The notes: a model not told the origin generated them from the sequence alone. Positions 1 through 10,597 are shown, numbered from the stretch's first letter. The stretch: 64,000 bases of DNA from an uncultured Bacteroidota bacterium (GCA_902616905.1 CACMUP010000007.1:1-64000), one strand, 5' to 3'. Translations and numbers: made by a program.

Positions 1-1
1 T

Positions 2-1354
2 TTAGCAGGAAGTACTCTTTATACTCTAGAAAAAAAATTAAAGCCCTATGGAAGAGAGCCTCACTCCATTATAGGGTCTACATCAATTGGAGCCTCGATA
101 GTTGGTGGTATTTGCAATAATGCTGGGGGCTCATTAGTACAAAGAGGACCTTCCTACACACAAATGGCATTGTATGCTAAAATAAACAAAGCTGGTAATT
201 TAGAACTTGTAAATGACTTAGGTATAAATTTAGGTTCAACACCGGATGAAATTTTAGAAAATCTTCAAAATAAAAACTATAAGGAATCTGACATACCAGA
301 AACAGATAAACTTTGTTCTGATGATAAATACTCACAAATTGTAAGAGAGATAGAAATGAATTCTCCTTCAAGATTCAATTCTGATAATAGATTGTTATAT
401 GGAGCTTCTGGAAGTGCAGGAAAAATAGCTGTTTTTGCTGTTAGATTAGATACATATATTTCACCTAAAGAAAATAAAGTTTTCTATGTTGGAACTAATA
501 ATACAGATGTTTTTTGGAAAATTCGACGGGATATACTTTCAAAATTCAAAACACTTCCAACAATCGGTGACTATTTGCATAGAGACTGTTATGACGCAGC
601 AAAAAAATATAGTAAAGACACATTTTTAGTTATAGAGAGGTTAGGAACTACTTTTTTACCAACACTATTTGAACTCAAAAGAAGGGTTGATATTACAGCA
701 AAAAAGCTAAGATTTCTTCCGGATAATTTTTCAGATAGATTGATGCAGTTTTTAAGTAATTTTTTTCCAAATCATTTACCAAAGAGAATGGAAAAATTTA
801 GAAATTTATATGAACACCACTGGATTATAGAGATGTCTGATGAAGGAATTAATGAGGCAAGAGAATATTTTAGTGAAATTTTTCGTGATAATATTGGTGA
901 TTATTTTGAATGCAACAATTTTGAATCAAAAAAAGCATCTTTACATAGATTTGTGTCCGCTAGTGCAATAGGAAGATATCACCTTCTTCACTCCAAAAGG
1001 CATGGTGAAATGATGTCGTTAGATATTGCATTTCCTAGAAATGAAAAAAACTGGTTTGAAAAGTTACCAAAAGAGATAAACGACATGCTCGAAATGAAGC
1101 TTTACTACGGTCACTTATTTTGCCATGTTCTTCATCAAAATTATATTGTTAAAAAGGGCGTAGACTGTGAGAAATTAAAAAGTAAACTTTTGAAAATATA
1201 CGATAAAAGAGGAGCTGAATATCCTGCAGAACATAATGTTGGTCATGAATATTCAGCAAAATTGTCTTTAAAAAAGTTTTATAAGGAGCTTGACCCTACC
1301 AATACATTTAATCCTGGAATTGGAAGAACAAGTAAAAATAAAAATTGGGATTAG
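2..1354 (+). CDS. dld: D-lactate dehydrogenase, FAD-binding (Dld type), 5' truncated by window edge
   Basis: Frame stays open from base 2 (LAGSTLYTLEKKLKPYGREPHSIIGSTSIGASIVGGICNNAGGSLVQRGPSYTQMALYAK...), with a GlcD/Dld FAD-binding motif and a Dld-like C-terminus (PAEHNVGHEY...DPTNTFNPGIG). Confidence 0.85.
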   Translation, partial: LAGSTLYTLEKKLKPYGREPHSIIGSTSIGASIVGGICNNAGGSLVQRGPSYTQMALYAKINKAGNLELVNDLGINLGSTPDEILENLQNKNYKESDIPETDKLCSDDKYSQIVREIEMNSPSRFNSDNRLLYGASGSAGKIAVFAVRLDTYISPKENKVFYVGTNNTDVFWKIRRDILSKFKTLPTIGDYLHRDCYDAAKKYSKDTFLVIERLGTTFLPTLFELKRRVDITAKKLRFLPDNFSDRLMQFLSNFFPNHLPKRMEKFRNLYEHHWIIEMSDEGINEAREYFSEIFRDNIGDYFECNNFESKKASLHRFVSASAIGRYHLLHSKRHGEMMSLDIAFPRNEKNWFEKLPKEINDMLEMKLYYGHLFCHVLHQNYIVKKGVDCEKLKSKLLKIYDKRGAEYPAEHNVGHEYSAKLSLKKFYKELDPTNTFNPGIGRTSKNKNWD

Positions 1355-1463
1355 AAATAATTTTTAATTAATCTTGAAAGGATTTAACATAAAAGTTATC
1401 TAGGATACTATTTAGATATTTAGTATATCATAAAACTTTATATTTGATACTTATTTTCTAAAT

Positions 1464-2528
1464 ATGGCTGGAAATACTTTTGGATCAATATTCAAACTTA
1501 CAACTTTCGGAGAATCACATGGGCACGCCATTGGGGGAGTGATAGACGGTTGCCCGGCTGGAATTAAGATAAACCTAGATGCTATTCAAAAGGATTTAGA
1601 CAGAAGAAAACCAGGGCAATCATCAATTGTCACTCAAAGAAAAGAGCCAGATGAAGTAACTTTGTTCTCGGGAATTTTTGAAGGTAAAACAACTGGCACA
1701 CCCATTGGCTTTGCCATTCAAAATACAAATCAAAAATCTAAAGATTATTCTCACATAAAAAATACTTTTCGACCATCTCATGCTGACTTTGTTTATGAGG
1801 AAAAATATGGTATTAGAGATTACAGAGGTGGCGGAAGGAGTTCAGCACGTGAAACAGCTAGTAGAGTAGTGGCTGGCTCTATAGCGAAACAGTTTTTAGC
1901 ACCTATTACAATTAATGCTTATGTGTCAGCAGTAGGGACTCTCTCACTAGATTTACACCCATCTAAAGTTGATGTTTTAGAAGCAGAAAAAAATATTGTT
2001 AGATGTCCTGATTCGAAATTGGCGTCTGAAATGGAAAGTCTTATAAAGAAGGTAAGGAAAGAAGGTGACACTCTTGGAGGTGTAGTAACTTGTATAATTA
2101 AAAATGTACCTGTGGGACTCGGAGAGCCGACATTTGACAAACTCCATGCAGAACTTGGTAAAGGAATGCTTTCAATTAATGCAGTAAAGGGATTTGAATA
2201 TGGAAGTGGTTTTTCAGGAACAAAGATGAAAGGAAGTGAACACAATGATTTGTTTAATACTGACGGAACTACTCAAACAAATCATTCAGGAGGAATTCAA
2301 GGTGGAATTTCAAATGGTATGGATATATACTTCAATGTAGCCTTTAAACCTGTGGCAACAATAATGCAAAATCAAGAAACAATAAATTCTCAGAGAGAAA
2401 AAGTAGCTATGCAAGGTAAGGGTAGACATGACCCTTGTGTAGTTCCAAGAGCAGTTCCTATAGTTGAGTCTATGGCTTCTTTAGTTCTCGCAGATTTTCA
2501 TTTGCGTAAAAGAAATAATAGAATTTGA
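1464..2528 (+). CDS. aroC: Chorismate synthase
   Basis: [68 protein letters not shown] signatures. Confidence 0.98.
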   Translation: MAGNTFGSIFKLTTFGESHGHAIGGVIDGCPAGIKINLDAIQKDLDRRKPGQSSIVTQRKEPDEVTLFSGIFEGKTTGTPIGFAIQNTNQKSKDYSHIKNTFRPSHADFVYEEKYGIRDYRGGGRSSARETASRVVAGSIAKQFLAPITINAYVSAVGTLSLDLHPSKVDVLEAEKNIVRCPDSKLASEMESLIKKVRKEGDTLGGVVTCIIKNVPVGLGEPTFDKLHAELGKGMLSINAVKGFEYGSGFSGTKMKGSEHNDLFNTDGTTQTNHSGGIQGGISNGMDIYFNVAFKPVATIMQNQETINSQREKVAMQGKGRHDPCVVPRAVPIVESMASLVLADFHLRKRNNRI

Positions 2529-2533
2529 ATTAA

Positions 2534-3796
2534 GTGAAAAAACTAGAACTCCACTGGAAAATTTTAATAGGTATGGCCTTTGGGGTCCTTTTTGGTTTAA
2601 TATTATCTTTTTTAGATGGTGGTGATCTTTTTATTGGCAACTATATTAAACCCTTTGGAACGATTTTCATTAATCTTCTAAAGCTTATTGCTGTTCCATT
2701 AATATTAGCCTCACTTATTAAAGGTGTTTCTGATTTAAAAGATATTTCTAAGTTATCTAAAATGGGAGGTAGGACAATATTAACTTATTTGATAACAACA
2801 CTAACAGCAGTGACTATTGGTTTAATTTTGGTTAATATTATTAAACCCGGAGAATCAATAAGTGTTGATACTCGAAATGAATTAATAGAAGCATATTCAA
2901 CTGACACAAAAACTAAACAGGAAGCAGCAGCTAAGCAAAGAGAATCAGGGCCGCTAAAAGCGCTTGTCGACATGGTTCCTTCAAATATATTTCTTGCAGC
3001 CTCTAATAATCGTAATATGCTACAAGTTATCTTTTTCGCATTATTCTTTGGAATAGGCATGATTTTGCTCCCTGGCAAAAAAGTCAAAGCGGTTAAAGAC
3101 TTTATTGATTCATTTAACGTGATTATTTTAAAATTAATTGACTTAATCATGTTATCTGCTCCTTATGGCGTATTTGCCCTTCTAGCTGCATTAGTAGTAG
3201 AAGCGCCTAGTTTTGAACTTTTTAAAGCTTTAGCATTATATACAATTACTCTTTTACTTGGATTATCAATAATGATATTCATTTATATGCTAGTTGTTCA
3301 ATTATTTACTAAAAAGAAAATATCTTTTTTTATGAGAGGAATGGCACCTGCACAACTATTGGCTTTTTCAACTAGTTCTAGTGCAGCAACACTTCCTGTA
3401 ACTATGGAATGTGTTGAAGATAAATTAGGTGTAGATAAAGAGGTTACAAGCTTTGTTCTTCCAATAGGAGCAACTATAAATATGGATGGTACATCTGTAT
3501 ATCAGGGTGTTGCAGCAGTTTTTATAGCCCAAGCATTTGGGTTGGATTTAAGTCTAACAGCACAATTAGGTATTGTTTTTACAGCAACATTAGCCTCAAT
3601 AGGAACAGCAGCTGTGCCTAGTGCTGGAATAGTAATGTTGGTAATAGTTTTAGCACAAGCAGGAATTCCTGAAGCAGGTTTAGCTTTAATTTTTGCTATT
3701 GATCGTCCTTTAGATATGTGTCGGACTATTGTAAATGTAACAGGAGATGCGGCTGTATCAATGATAGTTGGTAAATCAATTGGTAAGTTGAAGTGA
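2534..3796 (+). CDS. Dicarboxylate/amino acid:cation symporter (DAACS family, GltP/DctA-like)
   Basis: GTG start; FSTSSSAATLPVTMECVE and GATINMDGTSVYQGVAAVFIAQ motifs; multiple TM helices. Confidence 0.95.
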   Translation: MKKLELHWKILIGMAFGVLFGLILSFLDGGDLFIGNYIKPFGTIFINLLKLIAVPLILASLIKGVSDLKDISKLSKMGGRTILTYLITTLTAVTIGLILVNIIKPGESISVDTRNELIEAYSTDTKTKQEAAAKQRESGPLKALVDMVPSNIFLAASNNRNMLQVIFFALFFGIGMILLPGKKVKAVKDFIDSFNVIILKLIDLIMLSAPYGVFALLAALVVEAPSFELFKALALYTITLLLGLSIMIFIYMLVVQLFTKKKISFFMRGMAPAQLLAFSTSSSAATLPVTMECVEDKLGVDKEVTSFVLPIGATINMDGTSVYQGVAAVFIAQAFGLDLSLTAQLGIVFTATLASIGTAAVPSAGIVMLVIVLAQAGIPEAGLALIFAIDRPLDMCRTIVNVTGDAAVSMIVGKSIGKLK

Positions 3797-3927
3797 TTAT
3801 ACTTTAGTTGAAAGTAAACCGAAAAATATACCAATTATTATTTGTATTCTCAAAATGATAGTGAGAAACTCGTCAAATTTGTAAAGTGGAATTTTGAGTT
3901 ATTTTAATGTATTCAGTTTAGAATGGG

Positions 3928-4329
3928 TTATAAGAATTTATGAGAAAAACGTTTTTCAGGAACTGGACATTTATCATATTTACCAAAAAAATTATATCTA
4001 TTTTTAGCAATATATCTATATAAATATTTTTTTAATACGGAAGGAAGTATATTAAAAATTAAGAATAAACTCCAAAAACCACCTAAAAAATGTATAATTC
4101 TAAACACTGCTTTAGACTCTACATTAAAATTTTTTTCTGAATCCCAAGTTATAATGGAATCAATATCTTGTATGTTGTATCCTCTTTTTTTAAAAAAATT
4201 TTGGGCATAAGGACTCTCAAGAGAGGCAAATCTAAAACGATCATTTTTATCCCAAACGCATAATTTTTTAACCCAATAATTGCATAACACACATGGCCCA
4301 TCAAAGAAAACTATTATAGTTTCATTCAT
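3928..4329 (-). CDS. Thiol-disulfide oxidoreductase DCC family protein (DUF393)
   Basis: FFDGPCVLCNYWVKKL N-terminal DCC motif, ~133 aa. Confidence 0.85.
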   Translation of the reverse strand: MNETIIVFFDGPCVLCNYWVKKLCVWDKNDRFRFASLESPYAQNFFKKRGYNIQDIDSIITWDSEKNFNVESKAVFRIIHFLGGFWSLFLIFNILPSVLKKYLYRYIAKNRYNFFGKYDKCPVPEKRFSHKFL

Positions 4330-6501
4330 TTATTTATTTTTTTCTTTTACAAATTCTAATAAATTTAAATTTACTTTTGTTGTAAAAACGCCGTAATTCA
4401 CTATTGCTTTGTTTTTCTCAATAGAATCAATACTGCCAACTGATCTACCATCAAACATTCTTACTTGATCACCAATTTTAAAAATATGATTTGGAATTGG
4501 GGCAGTTATAGGTTCTTTAGCTTTTTGCTTTTTCTCTTTTCGTACTTTAACTAATTCTTTTTTAACTTCTTCATTTATTTTCTTTTTTTCTTGCTTGTTC
4601 TTTTTCGAAAGGATTGTAGACTTACGTTTTCGCTTTGAATTTTCACTTTCTACTAACTTAAAAAGTTCTGAAATAAGTGGTCTTTTTTTATTGTTAATAA
4701 AAAATCTTTCTGCAATTTCATTAAGCTTATTACCTAAAGTAATCATCCTTTGATTATGATCAAAAAGTTCTTGATAACTTGAAAGTTTAGATTTAAGTTT
4801 AGCGTTGATCTCTGTCATTCGACTTTCTTCTCTAGCCGCCTTAATTTCTTTTTCTTTTAAGCTTTTGCTTGTTTTTAAGAATTGAGAACGATCTTTTTGA
4901 AGTTTGGCAATAGTTTTATCAAAACGAACTTTACCACTCTCAATTTTCTTTTTTGCACGGTTAATTAAATTAAATGGTAAACCATTTTTTTGGGCTACTT
5001 CAAAAGTAAATGAACTTCCAGCTTCTCCTAGAATTAATTTAAATACTGGCTCTAATGTTTTACTATCAAACTGCATATTAGCATTACTCATAGCAGGTAA
5101 TTCTGTAGCTAAAATCTTTAGATTAGAATAATGAGTTGTTATTAATCCAAAGGCTTCCCTTTCATAAAAATCTTCAAGTATTACTTCAGCTAGGGCGCCT
5201 CCTAAATCTGGATCTGAGCCTGTTCCAAATTCATCAATTAAAAATAATGTATTTGAATTACATTTTCTTAAAAAACTTTTCATGTTTTTCAGTCTGTAGG
5301 AGTAAGTACTTAAATGATTTTCTATAGATTGATTATCTCCTATGTCAGTTAGTATTTGATCAAATAAGCATGAATAACTTTTCTCATGAACAGGAATTAA
5401 CATACTACTTTGGAGCATTAGCTGTAATAGCCCCATTGTTTTTAATGTTATACTCTTGCCACCAGCATTAGGACCAGAAATAATTATGATTCGATTCTTA
5501 GAATCTAAGCATAAATCTTGGGGATAAGTTTTTTTGCCTTCTATTCGATTTGCTTGTAATAATAGTGGGTGATATGCTTTTAAATAATTTATATCACGTT
5601 TCTTATTATCAATTGCAGGTAAAATGGCATTTATTTCTTGTGCATATTTTGCTTTTGCATATATAATGTCAATTTGTAAAAGAAAATTTTGTTGCAATTC
5701 AAAGTAGGGGAGATAGGGTCTAAAAAAATCAGTGAGACCACTTAATATTTTTTTTATTTCTTCCGATTCTTCAAAAAGTAAATTTTGTAATTCTTGATTT
5801 TGATTGTATGTTGCTTCAGGCTCAATAAAAACAATACTTCCAGTTTTAGAACTTCCCATTATAGTTCCTTTAACTTTCCTTCTATACATTGCTTTTACAG
5901 CTAAAACCCTTCTATTATCTATAATTGACTCACGAATGTCGTCTAAATATTCTGCAGATTGAAATTGACTTAAGGCTTTATTAAAACTGCTACTAATTTT
6001 ACCTCTTATTACTTGAATTTTTTTTCTGATTTTAAACAGATTATCTGATGCATTATTCCTTATTTCACCGAAACGATCTATAACTGAATCGACTTTCGTT
6101 TTTATTTCTTTTTCTTCAGATAAAACAGAACTTCTTTCATATAAGTTGGGATAATATGATTTAAACTTGAAAAAAAATTTTAATAAATTATTTGTTGTCT
6201 CTGTATTTGTAGCAAGAGTTCTAAAGGAAGATATTTCTAATACACTATTTTCTATTTTGAGTATATAAAACATATCAAGCATAGATTCAAAACCATGGTT
6301 AGGAATTCGATTTTCATTATCAAAGGAAGCTCTAAATTCTGAAACTTCACTTAATCCCTTGATTATTTCATGAGTTTGAGTTTTTGGCTGCAGATTCATA
6401 ATCTCAACTTTTCCAAGCGAAGTAATTGAGAAATCTGAGCACCTTTTTAAAACCTCTTCATACTCAAGGTCTTCAAGTGTTTTTTTAGGAATGTACCCCA
6501 T
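4330..6501 (-). CDS. mutS2: MutS2-type ATPase (endonuclease MutS2 family)
   Basis: IIISGPNAGGKSITLKTMGLLQLMLQS Walker A, LFLIDEFGTGSDPDLGGALAEVILE Walker B, THYSNLK; MutS2 domain layout. Confidence 0.92.
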   Translation of the reverse strand: MGYIPKKTLEDLEYEEVLKRCSDFSITSLGKVEIMNLQPKTQTHEIIKGLSEVSEFRASFDNENRIPNHGFESMLDMFYILKIENSVLEISSFRTLATNTETTNNLLKFFFKFKSYYPNLYERSSVLSEEKEIKTKVDSVIDRFGEIRNNASDNLFKIRKKIQVIRGKISSSFNKALSQFQSAEYLDDIRESIIDNRRVLAVKAMYRRKVKGTIMGSSKTGSIVFIEPEATYNQNQELQNLLFEESEEIKKILSGLTDFFRPYLPYFELQQNFLLQIDIIYAKAKYAQEINAILPAIDNKKRDINYLKAYHPLLLQANRIEGKKTYPQDLCLDSKNRIIIISGPNAGGKSITLKTMGLLQLMLQSSMLIPVHEKSYSCLFDQILTDIGDNQSIENHLSTYSYRLKNMKSFLRKCNSNTLFLIDEFGTGSDPDLGGALAEVILEDFYEREAFGLITTHYSNLKILATELPAMSNANMQFDSKTLEPVFKLILGEAGSSFTFEVAQKNGLPFNLINRAKKKIESGKVRFDKTIAKLQKDRSQFLKTSKSLKEKEIKAAREESRMTEINAKLKSKLSSYQELFDHNQRMITLGNKLNEIAERFFINNKKRPLISELFKLVESENSKRKRKSTILSKKNKQEKKKINEEVKKELVKVRKEKKQKAKEPITAPIPNHIFKIGDQVRMFDGRSVGSIDSIEKNKAIVNYGVFTTKVNLNLLEFVKEKNK

Positions 6502-6539
6502 GGTTTTTCTTAACTTAGCAGTGCAAAATTACATAATTC

Positions 6540-7205
6540 ATGCATGTTCAAATACATTCTTCTTGGGAAAAGCAGCTAAAAAATGTGTTTGAAGACTTAA
6601 AATTTATAAAATTAACTGAATTTGTCCGAAAAGAATACAGAACTCAGAAATGCTATCCACCAGGAAAGCTAATCTTTGAGGCATTTAATCGATGTCCTCT
6701 TGATATAGTAAAAGTAGTAATACTTGGACAAGATCCTTACCATGGAGAAAATCAAGCGCATGGACTTGCTTTCTCAGTAGAAGAGGGGGTAAAACATCCA
6801 CCATCTTTAATCAATATATTTAGGGAAATAGAAGACGACATTAGCGTTCCGTACCCCAATAATGGAAATTTAAATCGCTGGGCTGATCAAGGTGTTTTTT
6901 TATTAAATTCCACATTAAGTGTCCGCGCAAATCATGCAGGTAGTCATCAAAACAAAGGTTGGGAAGAATTTACGGATTCTATAATAAAGATTATTTCATA
7001 TCAAAAAAATGAAATTGTTTTTATGCTGTGGGGAGGTTATGCCAAAAAGAAAATTATATTAATTGATTCTTCAAAACATTTGATTTTAAGAAGTGGACAT
7101 CCATCACCATTAAGTGCAAATAAGGGTCATTGGTTTGGCAATAAACACTTTAGTCAATGCAATAATTATTTAATAAGTAAAGGGAAAACACCCATTATTT
7201 GGTAA
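6540..7205 (+). CDS. ung: Uracil-DNA glycosylase (family 1)
   Basis: VVILGQDPYHGENQAHGLAFSV, FLLNSTLSVRANHAGSH, GHPSPLSANKG motifs. Confidence 0.98.
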   Translation: MHVQIHSSWEKQLKNVFEDLKFIKLTEFVRKEYRTQKCYPPGKLIFEAFNRCPLDIVKVVILGQDPYHGENQAHGLAFSVEEGVKHPPSLINIFREIEDDISVPYPNNGNLNRWADQGVFLLNSTLSVRANHAGSHQNKGWEEFTDSIIKIISYQKNEIVFMLWGGYAKKKIILIDSSKHLILRSGHPSPLSANKGHWFGNKHFSQCNNYLISKGKTPIIW

Positions 7206-7207
7206 AT

Positions 7208-7549
7208 TTATCCACCTACACGTTTTACTTTATGTCCCATTTCTTGTAAAATATCCATTATTTTATCCCTATGATTTCCTTGAATAATAATATCACCGTC
7301 TTTTACAGTACCACCAACACTTATTCTGTTCTTTAATTTTTTTGATAATTTTTTTAAATCAGTTTTATCGCCAGTAAAACCTTTAATAATAGTAACAACT
7401 TTACCACCACGTCCCTTATTACTAAAATGGGCTTCTAGCTCTTGAGCTGTAAATTGCAATTTTTCTTTTTGAGTAATTTCTCTATCAGGTTCAAGACTTT
7501 CAAATTTGATTTTTGATAAATCTTCAAGTGAATTAAATTTTTTTTGCAT
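7208..7549 (-). CDS. SUI1/eIF1-like translation initiation factor family protein (YciH-like)
   Basis: GRGGKVVTIIKGFTGDKTDLKKLSKKLKNRISVGGTVKDGDIIIQGNHRDKI, SUI1 domain. Confidence 0.92.
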   Translation of the reverse strand: MQKKFNSLEDLSKIKFESLEPDREITQKEKLQFTAQELEAHFSNKGRGGKVVTIIKGFTGDKTDLKKLSKKLKNRISVGGTVKDGDIIIQGNHRDKIMDILQEMGHKVKRVGG

Positions 7550-7603
7550 TAAATAAATCTGAGTTACTAAAATAGTATTTTAGTAATGTAAAAAAGGATT
7601 CTA

Positions 7604-8179
7604 ATGAGATTTTTACTATTGAACTTATTTTTATTTAACATTTCAGTTATGGCGCAAGAACTACCTTTTTCATCGATACCTCAATCTCCAGAAAATTATA
7701 CAGCTATTAATAGTATAAACAGAATGTTACAAGGGCTAGGATTTAGATATTTTTGGGCTACCGAAGGACTTAGAAAAATAGATTTAGAGTATAGGCCAAC
7801 AAAAAACTCACAGAACACTTTAGAAACACTACAACATATTTTTGTTTTAAGTTCCACTATATTAAATGCCACTGCTAGTAGAGTTTCCACCCGACCTACC
7901 CCTAAAATCACCAATAATTTTAATGAGCTTAGAGCAAAAACCTTGAGGAATATTAAAGAAGCTTCAATTACACTTAATCAGTATGATGACAGAAATTTAG
8001 ATGATTTAAACATTATCTTTGAAAAAGGAGGGAAGCAATCAAAATTTCCAATTTGGAACTTAATAAATGGGCCTATTTCAGACGTAATATATCATACAGG
8101 ACAAGTTGTAAGTTTTAGAAGAACCTCTGGAAACCCAATAGCAATTGGAGTTAACGTTTTTTTAGGATTAAAAAATTAA
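7604..8179 (+). CDS. Putative secreted DinB-like protein
   Basis: Signal peptide MRFLLLNLFLFNISVMAQ; helical protein with INGPISDVIYHTGQVVSFRR resembling the DinB C-terminal HxxxH...HxGQ helix. Confidence 0.6.
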   Translation: MRFLLLNLFLFNISVMAQELPFSSIPQSPENYTAINSINRMLQGLGFRYFWATEGLRKIDLEYRPTKNSQNTLETLQHIFVLSSTILNATASRVSTRPTPKITNNFNELRAKTLRNIKEASITLNQYDDRNLDDLNIIFEKGGKQSKFPIWNLINGPISDVIYHTGQVVSFRRTSGNPIAIGVNVFLGLKN

Positions 8180-8292
8180 TATTCCCGGTCTTCAAAATTT
8201 TCATCTTTCTTTTCTTCAAAACGTTTAAATAGAAGAAAGACTAGTATTATAGCTCCTATGAATAATATAAAAAGCTTTAATTTATTTAACAA
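8176..8292 (-). CDS. Small single-pass membrane protein (38 aa, TTG start), overlapping the end of the YbjQ gene
   Basis: Hand translation: MLNKLKLFILFIGAIILVFLLFKRFEEKKDENFEDREY*. TM segment plus charged tail; TTG at 8292-8290; not in the ORF track because of its size. Confidence 0.45.
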   Translation of the reverse strand: MLNKLKLFILFIGAIILVFLLFKRFEEKKDENFEDREY

Positions 8293-8596
8293 CAACAGCA
8301 GTTCCATAAGCTAAAATTTCTGAACAGCCCTGCATAACCATTGAAGTAGTTAAACGTACATTAACAATAGCGTTAGCACCAATTCGTTCAGCATCATCTT
8401 TCATTCTTTGCAATGCTTGCTCACGAGATTGTGCTTGTAATTTTGTGTATTCTGAAATTTCGCCGCCAATTATGTTTTTCAATCCAGCGAAAATATCTTG
8501 ACCTACATTACGAGCTCTAACAGTGCTGCCCCTTGCAATACCTAATACTTCAATTATAGTTTTGTTTGGAATACTTGGTGTGTTTACAATTATCAT
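8282..8596 (-). CDS. YbjQ family (UPF0145) putative heavy-metal-binding protein
   Basis: MIIVNTPSIPNKTIIEVLGIARGSTVRARNVGQDIFAGLKNIIGGEISEYTKLQAQSREQALQRM..IGANAIVNVRL. Confidence 0.95.
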   Translation of the reverse strand: MIIVNTPSIPNKTIIEVLGIARGSTVRARNVGQDIFAGLKNIIGGEISEYTKLQAQSREQALQRMKDDAERIGANAIVNVRLTTSMVMQGCSEILAYGTAVVVK

Positions 8597-8697
8597 TTCG
8601 TTTATATTAAATTAAGTTTAATTATAATATAGGGAGGGGATATAATTAATAAAAATCCTATTTTACATAACATTAATTATCGTTTTATTTATTTAAA

Positions 8698-10584
8698 TCA
8701 ATTTTTTAACCATGAATAACGAAGCTTTAGAGAATAATCATCAGCATTAATATCTTCAATTACACCAGTGACCGTTGCTTTAGGAGATCCTGTTATGCCT
8801 GATAATGTAATAATTTCTTTATTACGTTCAATTGTTATCGAGAATTCCTTGTCATTGTCCCACATAAAACTTGGAGCAAAAACTTCGTTTATTTGACTTG
8901 CATTTTCTTGTTTTATTTCAGGTAGCATTTTACCATTTAAACCTAAAAATACATCACCAATTTTGACACCCATTTTTTCAATACTTGAATTTAAACCATC
9001 TACAATATATCTTACTATACCACTTTCATCGCGGTTTGGAATAAAAAAAGGGCTTTTATTATCCTTGAAAAGAATACTTGGTAATGACACTTCCGTATCA
9101 CCCATAGTTAAACCGACTTTTGTAAAATAGTCCATGTAATTTATTGGTGTATTACCTTCTACATGGTTTTTGAAAAAATCATGTACTTGTGGATATGTCA
9201 TTTCAACAATTTCGTTAATTAATTCATCATCCCTAAATGGTTTTTCCTTTCCATATTTTTTTGCCAGATTTTGCATTACCCAAAGTATTCCCCTTTCTCC
9301 ATTACTTTCTTCCCGAATAATTATATCCAAACACATATTAATTAATGCCCCTTTCTGATATACATTTCCATAATTTGATTGATAGGGTTCATCAACGATT
9401 CCAGCACTCATCTCGGTAAATGACATTTTATCATCATATCGTTGAGAAAAGTTTAATTTTTCAAGCATTCGATTATAGAAATTTTGCTCATCAATTAATC
9501 CTTGATTTATTTGAAAAAGATTTGCAAAATATTCAGTTGTGCCTTCGTACATCCATAAATGTTTTGACATCAATGGCGTATTGTATTCGAAATTGTGTAT
9601 TTCTTCAGAATGGATATTTAATGGTGTCAAAGTGTGAAAAAATTCATGAGATACAACATCAACTAAACTTTGAGTAAGTTCTTGCTTTTGCATTTGATCT
9701 ACAAAAACAACCGTTGTTGATGTATGGTGTTCTAAAGCTCCCATCATACCTCCAAAATATTGAAGATCATCCATTCCCATTAAATGAAGTAAAATATCAT
9801 ATGACAGAGTACTATTAGCAGCACCAAGAAATTGTTTTTGTGCTATCATCATTTCTTCAATAGCAGGTTTGTATGTTTCTGCACTGTGAGTGCCAGATGG
9901 AGAATAAATAGCTAAACCCACTTTTATATTGTCTAAATCAAAAGAAATTGCATTTGGAACACTATATAAAATGGGATTATCAATTATATGAAAGTATCTT
10001 TTCGCTGAAAAAACATCAATGCTATCACTTTTTGATATAGCAGGAAGTGATGTAAAAGGTTTTAAGTTTTTTGGTGAGGTAATACTCAAATTATAAGAAG
10101 ATTCTTTTAAACCTTCAAAATAACCAATCATGCTATGCAAATTTAAAAGAAAAGTTTCTCCTTCTTTAAAATTTGTACCTCCCATAGGATAAATATCTTT
10201 TCCGTCAGGTCCATCAAAAGTGTCGTTTGCATAATAGGTGACCCTATCTAATTTTTTTGCATCAAATATCTTCCAGGAATTTTCGTCAATTATTTCTACT
10301 TTTAACGATTTACCTTTATTGTCCAGAGCTTTTAAATTTTCAACAAAACGACCAAAATTTGAATATTCATATGTACCTGGAACAATCTGAGGTATATAAA
10401 AAATTATTTCATTTTGAGTAATTTTTGGTGGATTGATTATTATTTTAACCTTGTCATTTTCTACGTTAATTAAGTCTACACTCGCTTCGATAAAACGTTC
10501 TTTCTTGGAAGTTTCATTTTTTAAAGTCGCACATCCAAAAAATAAAACAATTGCAGTTATATAAATAAAATTTATTTTTTTCAT
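8698..10584 (-). CDS. M61 family (glycyl aminopeptidase-like) metallopeptidase, lipoprotein
   Basis: VVSHEFFHTLTPLNIHSEEI (HExxH), WMYEGTTEYFANL; lipobox LFFGCATL; C-terminal PDZ-like segment. Confidence 0.92.
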   Translation of the reverse strand: MKKINFIYITAIVLFFGCATLKNETSKKERFIEASVDLINVENDKVKIIINPPKITQNEIIFYIPQIVPGTYEYSNFGRFVENLKALDNKGKSLKVEIIDENSWKIFDAKKLDRVTYYANDTFDGPDGKDIYPMGGTNFKEGETFLLNLHSMIGYFEGLKESSYNLSITSPKNLKPFTSLPAISKSDSIDVFSAKRYFHIIDNPILYSVPNAISFDLDNIKVGLAIYSPSGTHSAETYKPAIEEMMIAQKQFLGAANSTLSYDILLHLMGMDDLQYFGGMMGALEHHTSTTVVFVDQMQKQELTQSLVDVVSHEFFHTLTPLNIHSEEIHNFEYNTPLMSKHLWMYEGTTEYFANLFQINQGLIDEQNFYNRMLEKLNFSQRYDDKMSFTEMSAGIVDEPYQSNYGNVYQKGALINMCLDIIIREESNGERGILWVMQNLAKKYGKEKPFRDDELINEIVEMTYPQVHDFFKNHVEGNTPINYMDYFTKVGLTMGDTEVSLPSILFKDNKSPFFIPNRDESGIVRYIVDGLNSSIEKMGVKIGDVFLGLNGKMLPEIKQENASQINEVFAPSFMWDNDKEFSITIERNKEIITLSGITGSPKATVTGVIEDINADDYSLKLRYSWLKN

Positions 10585-10597
10585 TCTTTTTTAATAT

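Noticed and set aside
1919-2245. Antisense ORF (108 aa) within aroC
   Set aside because: Overlaps a confidently identified gene; low-complexity composition with no recognisable motif; typical of the reverse frame in AT-rich coding DNA.
2785-3150. Antisense ORFs within the dicarboxylate symporter (also 3502-3834)
   Set aside because: Shadow frames of the symporter; no start context or family resemblance.
3797-3927. 131-bp spacer between the symporter and the DCC protein, checked for a relic gene or RNA
   Set aside because: No readable frame with protein similarity and no strong hairpin; left unassigned.
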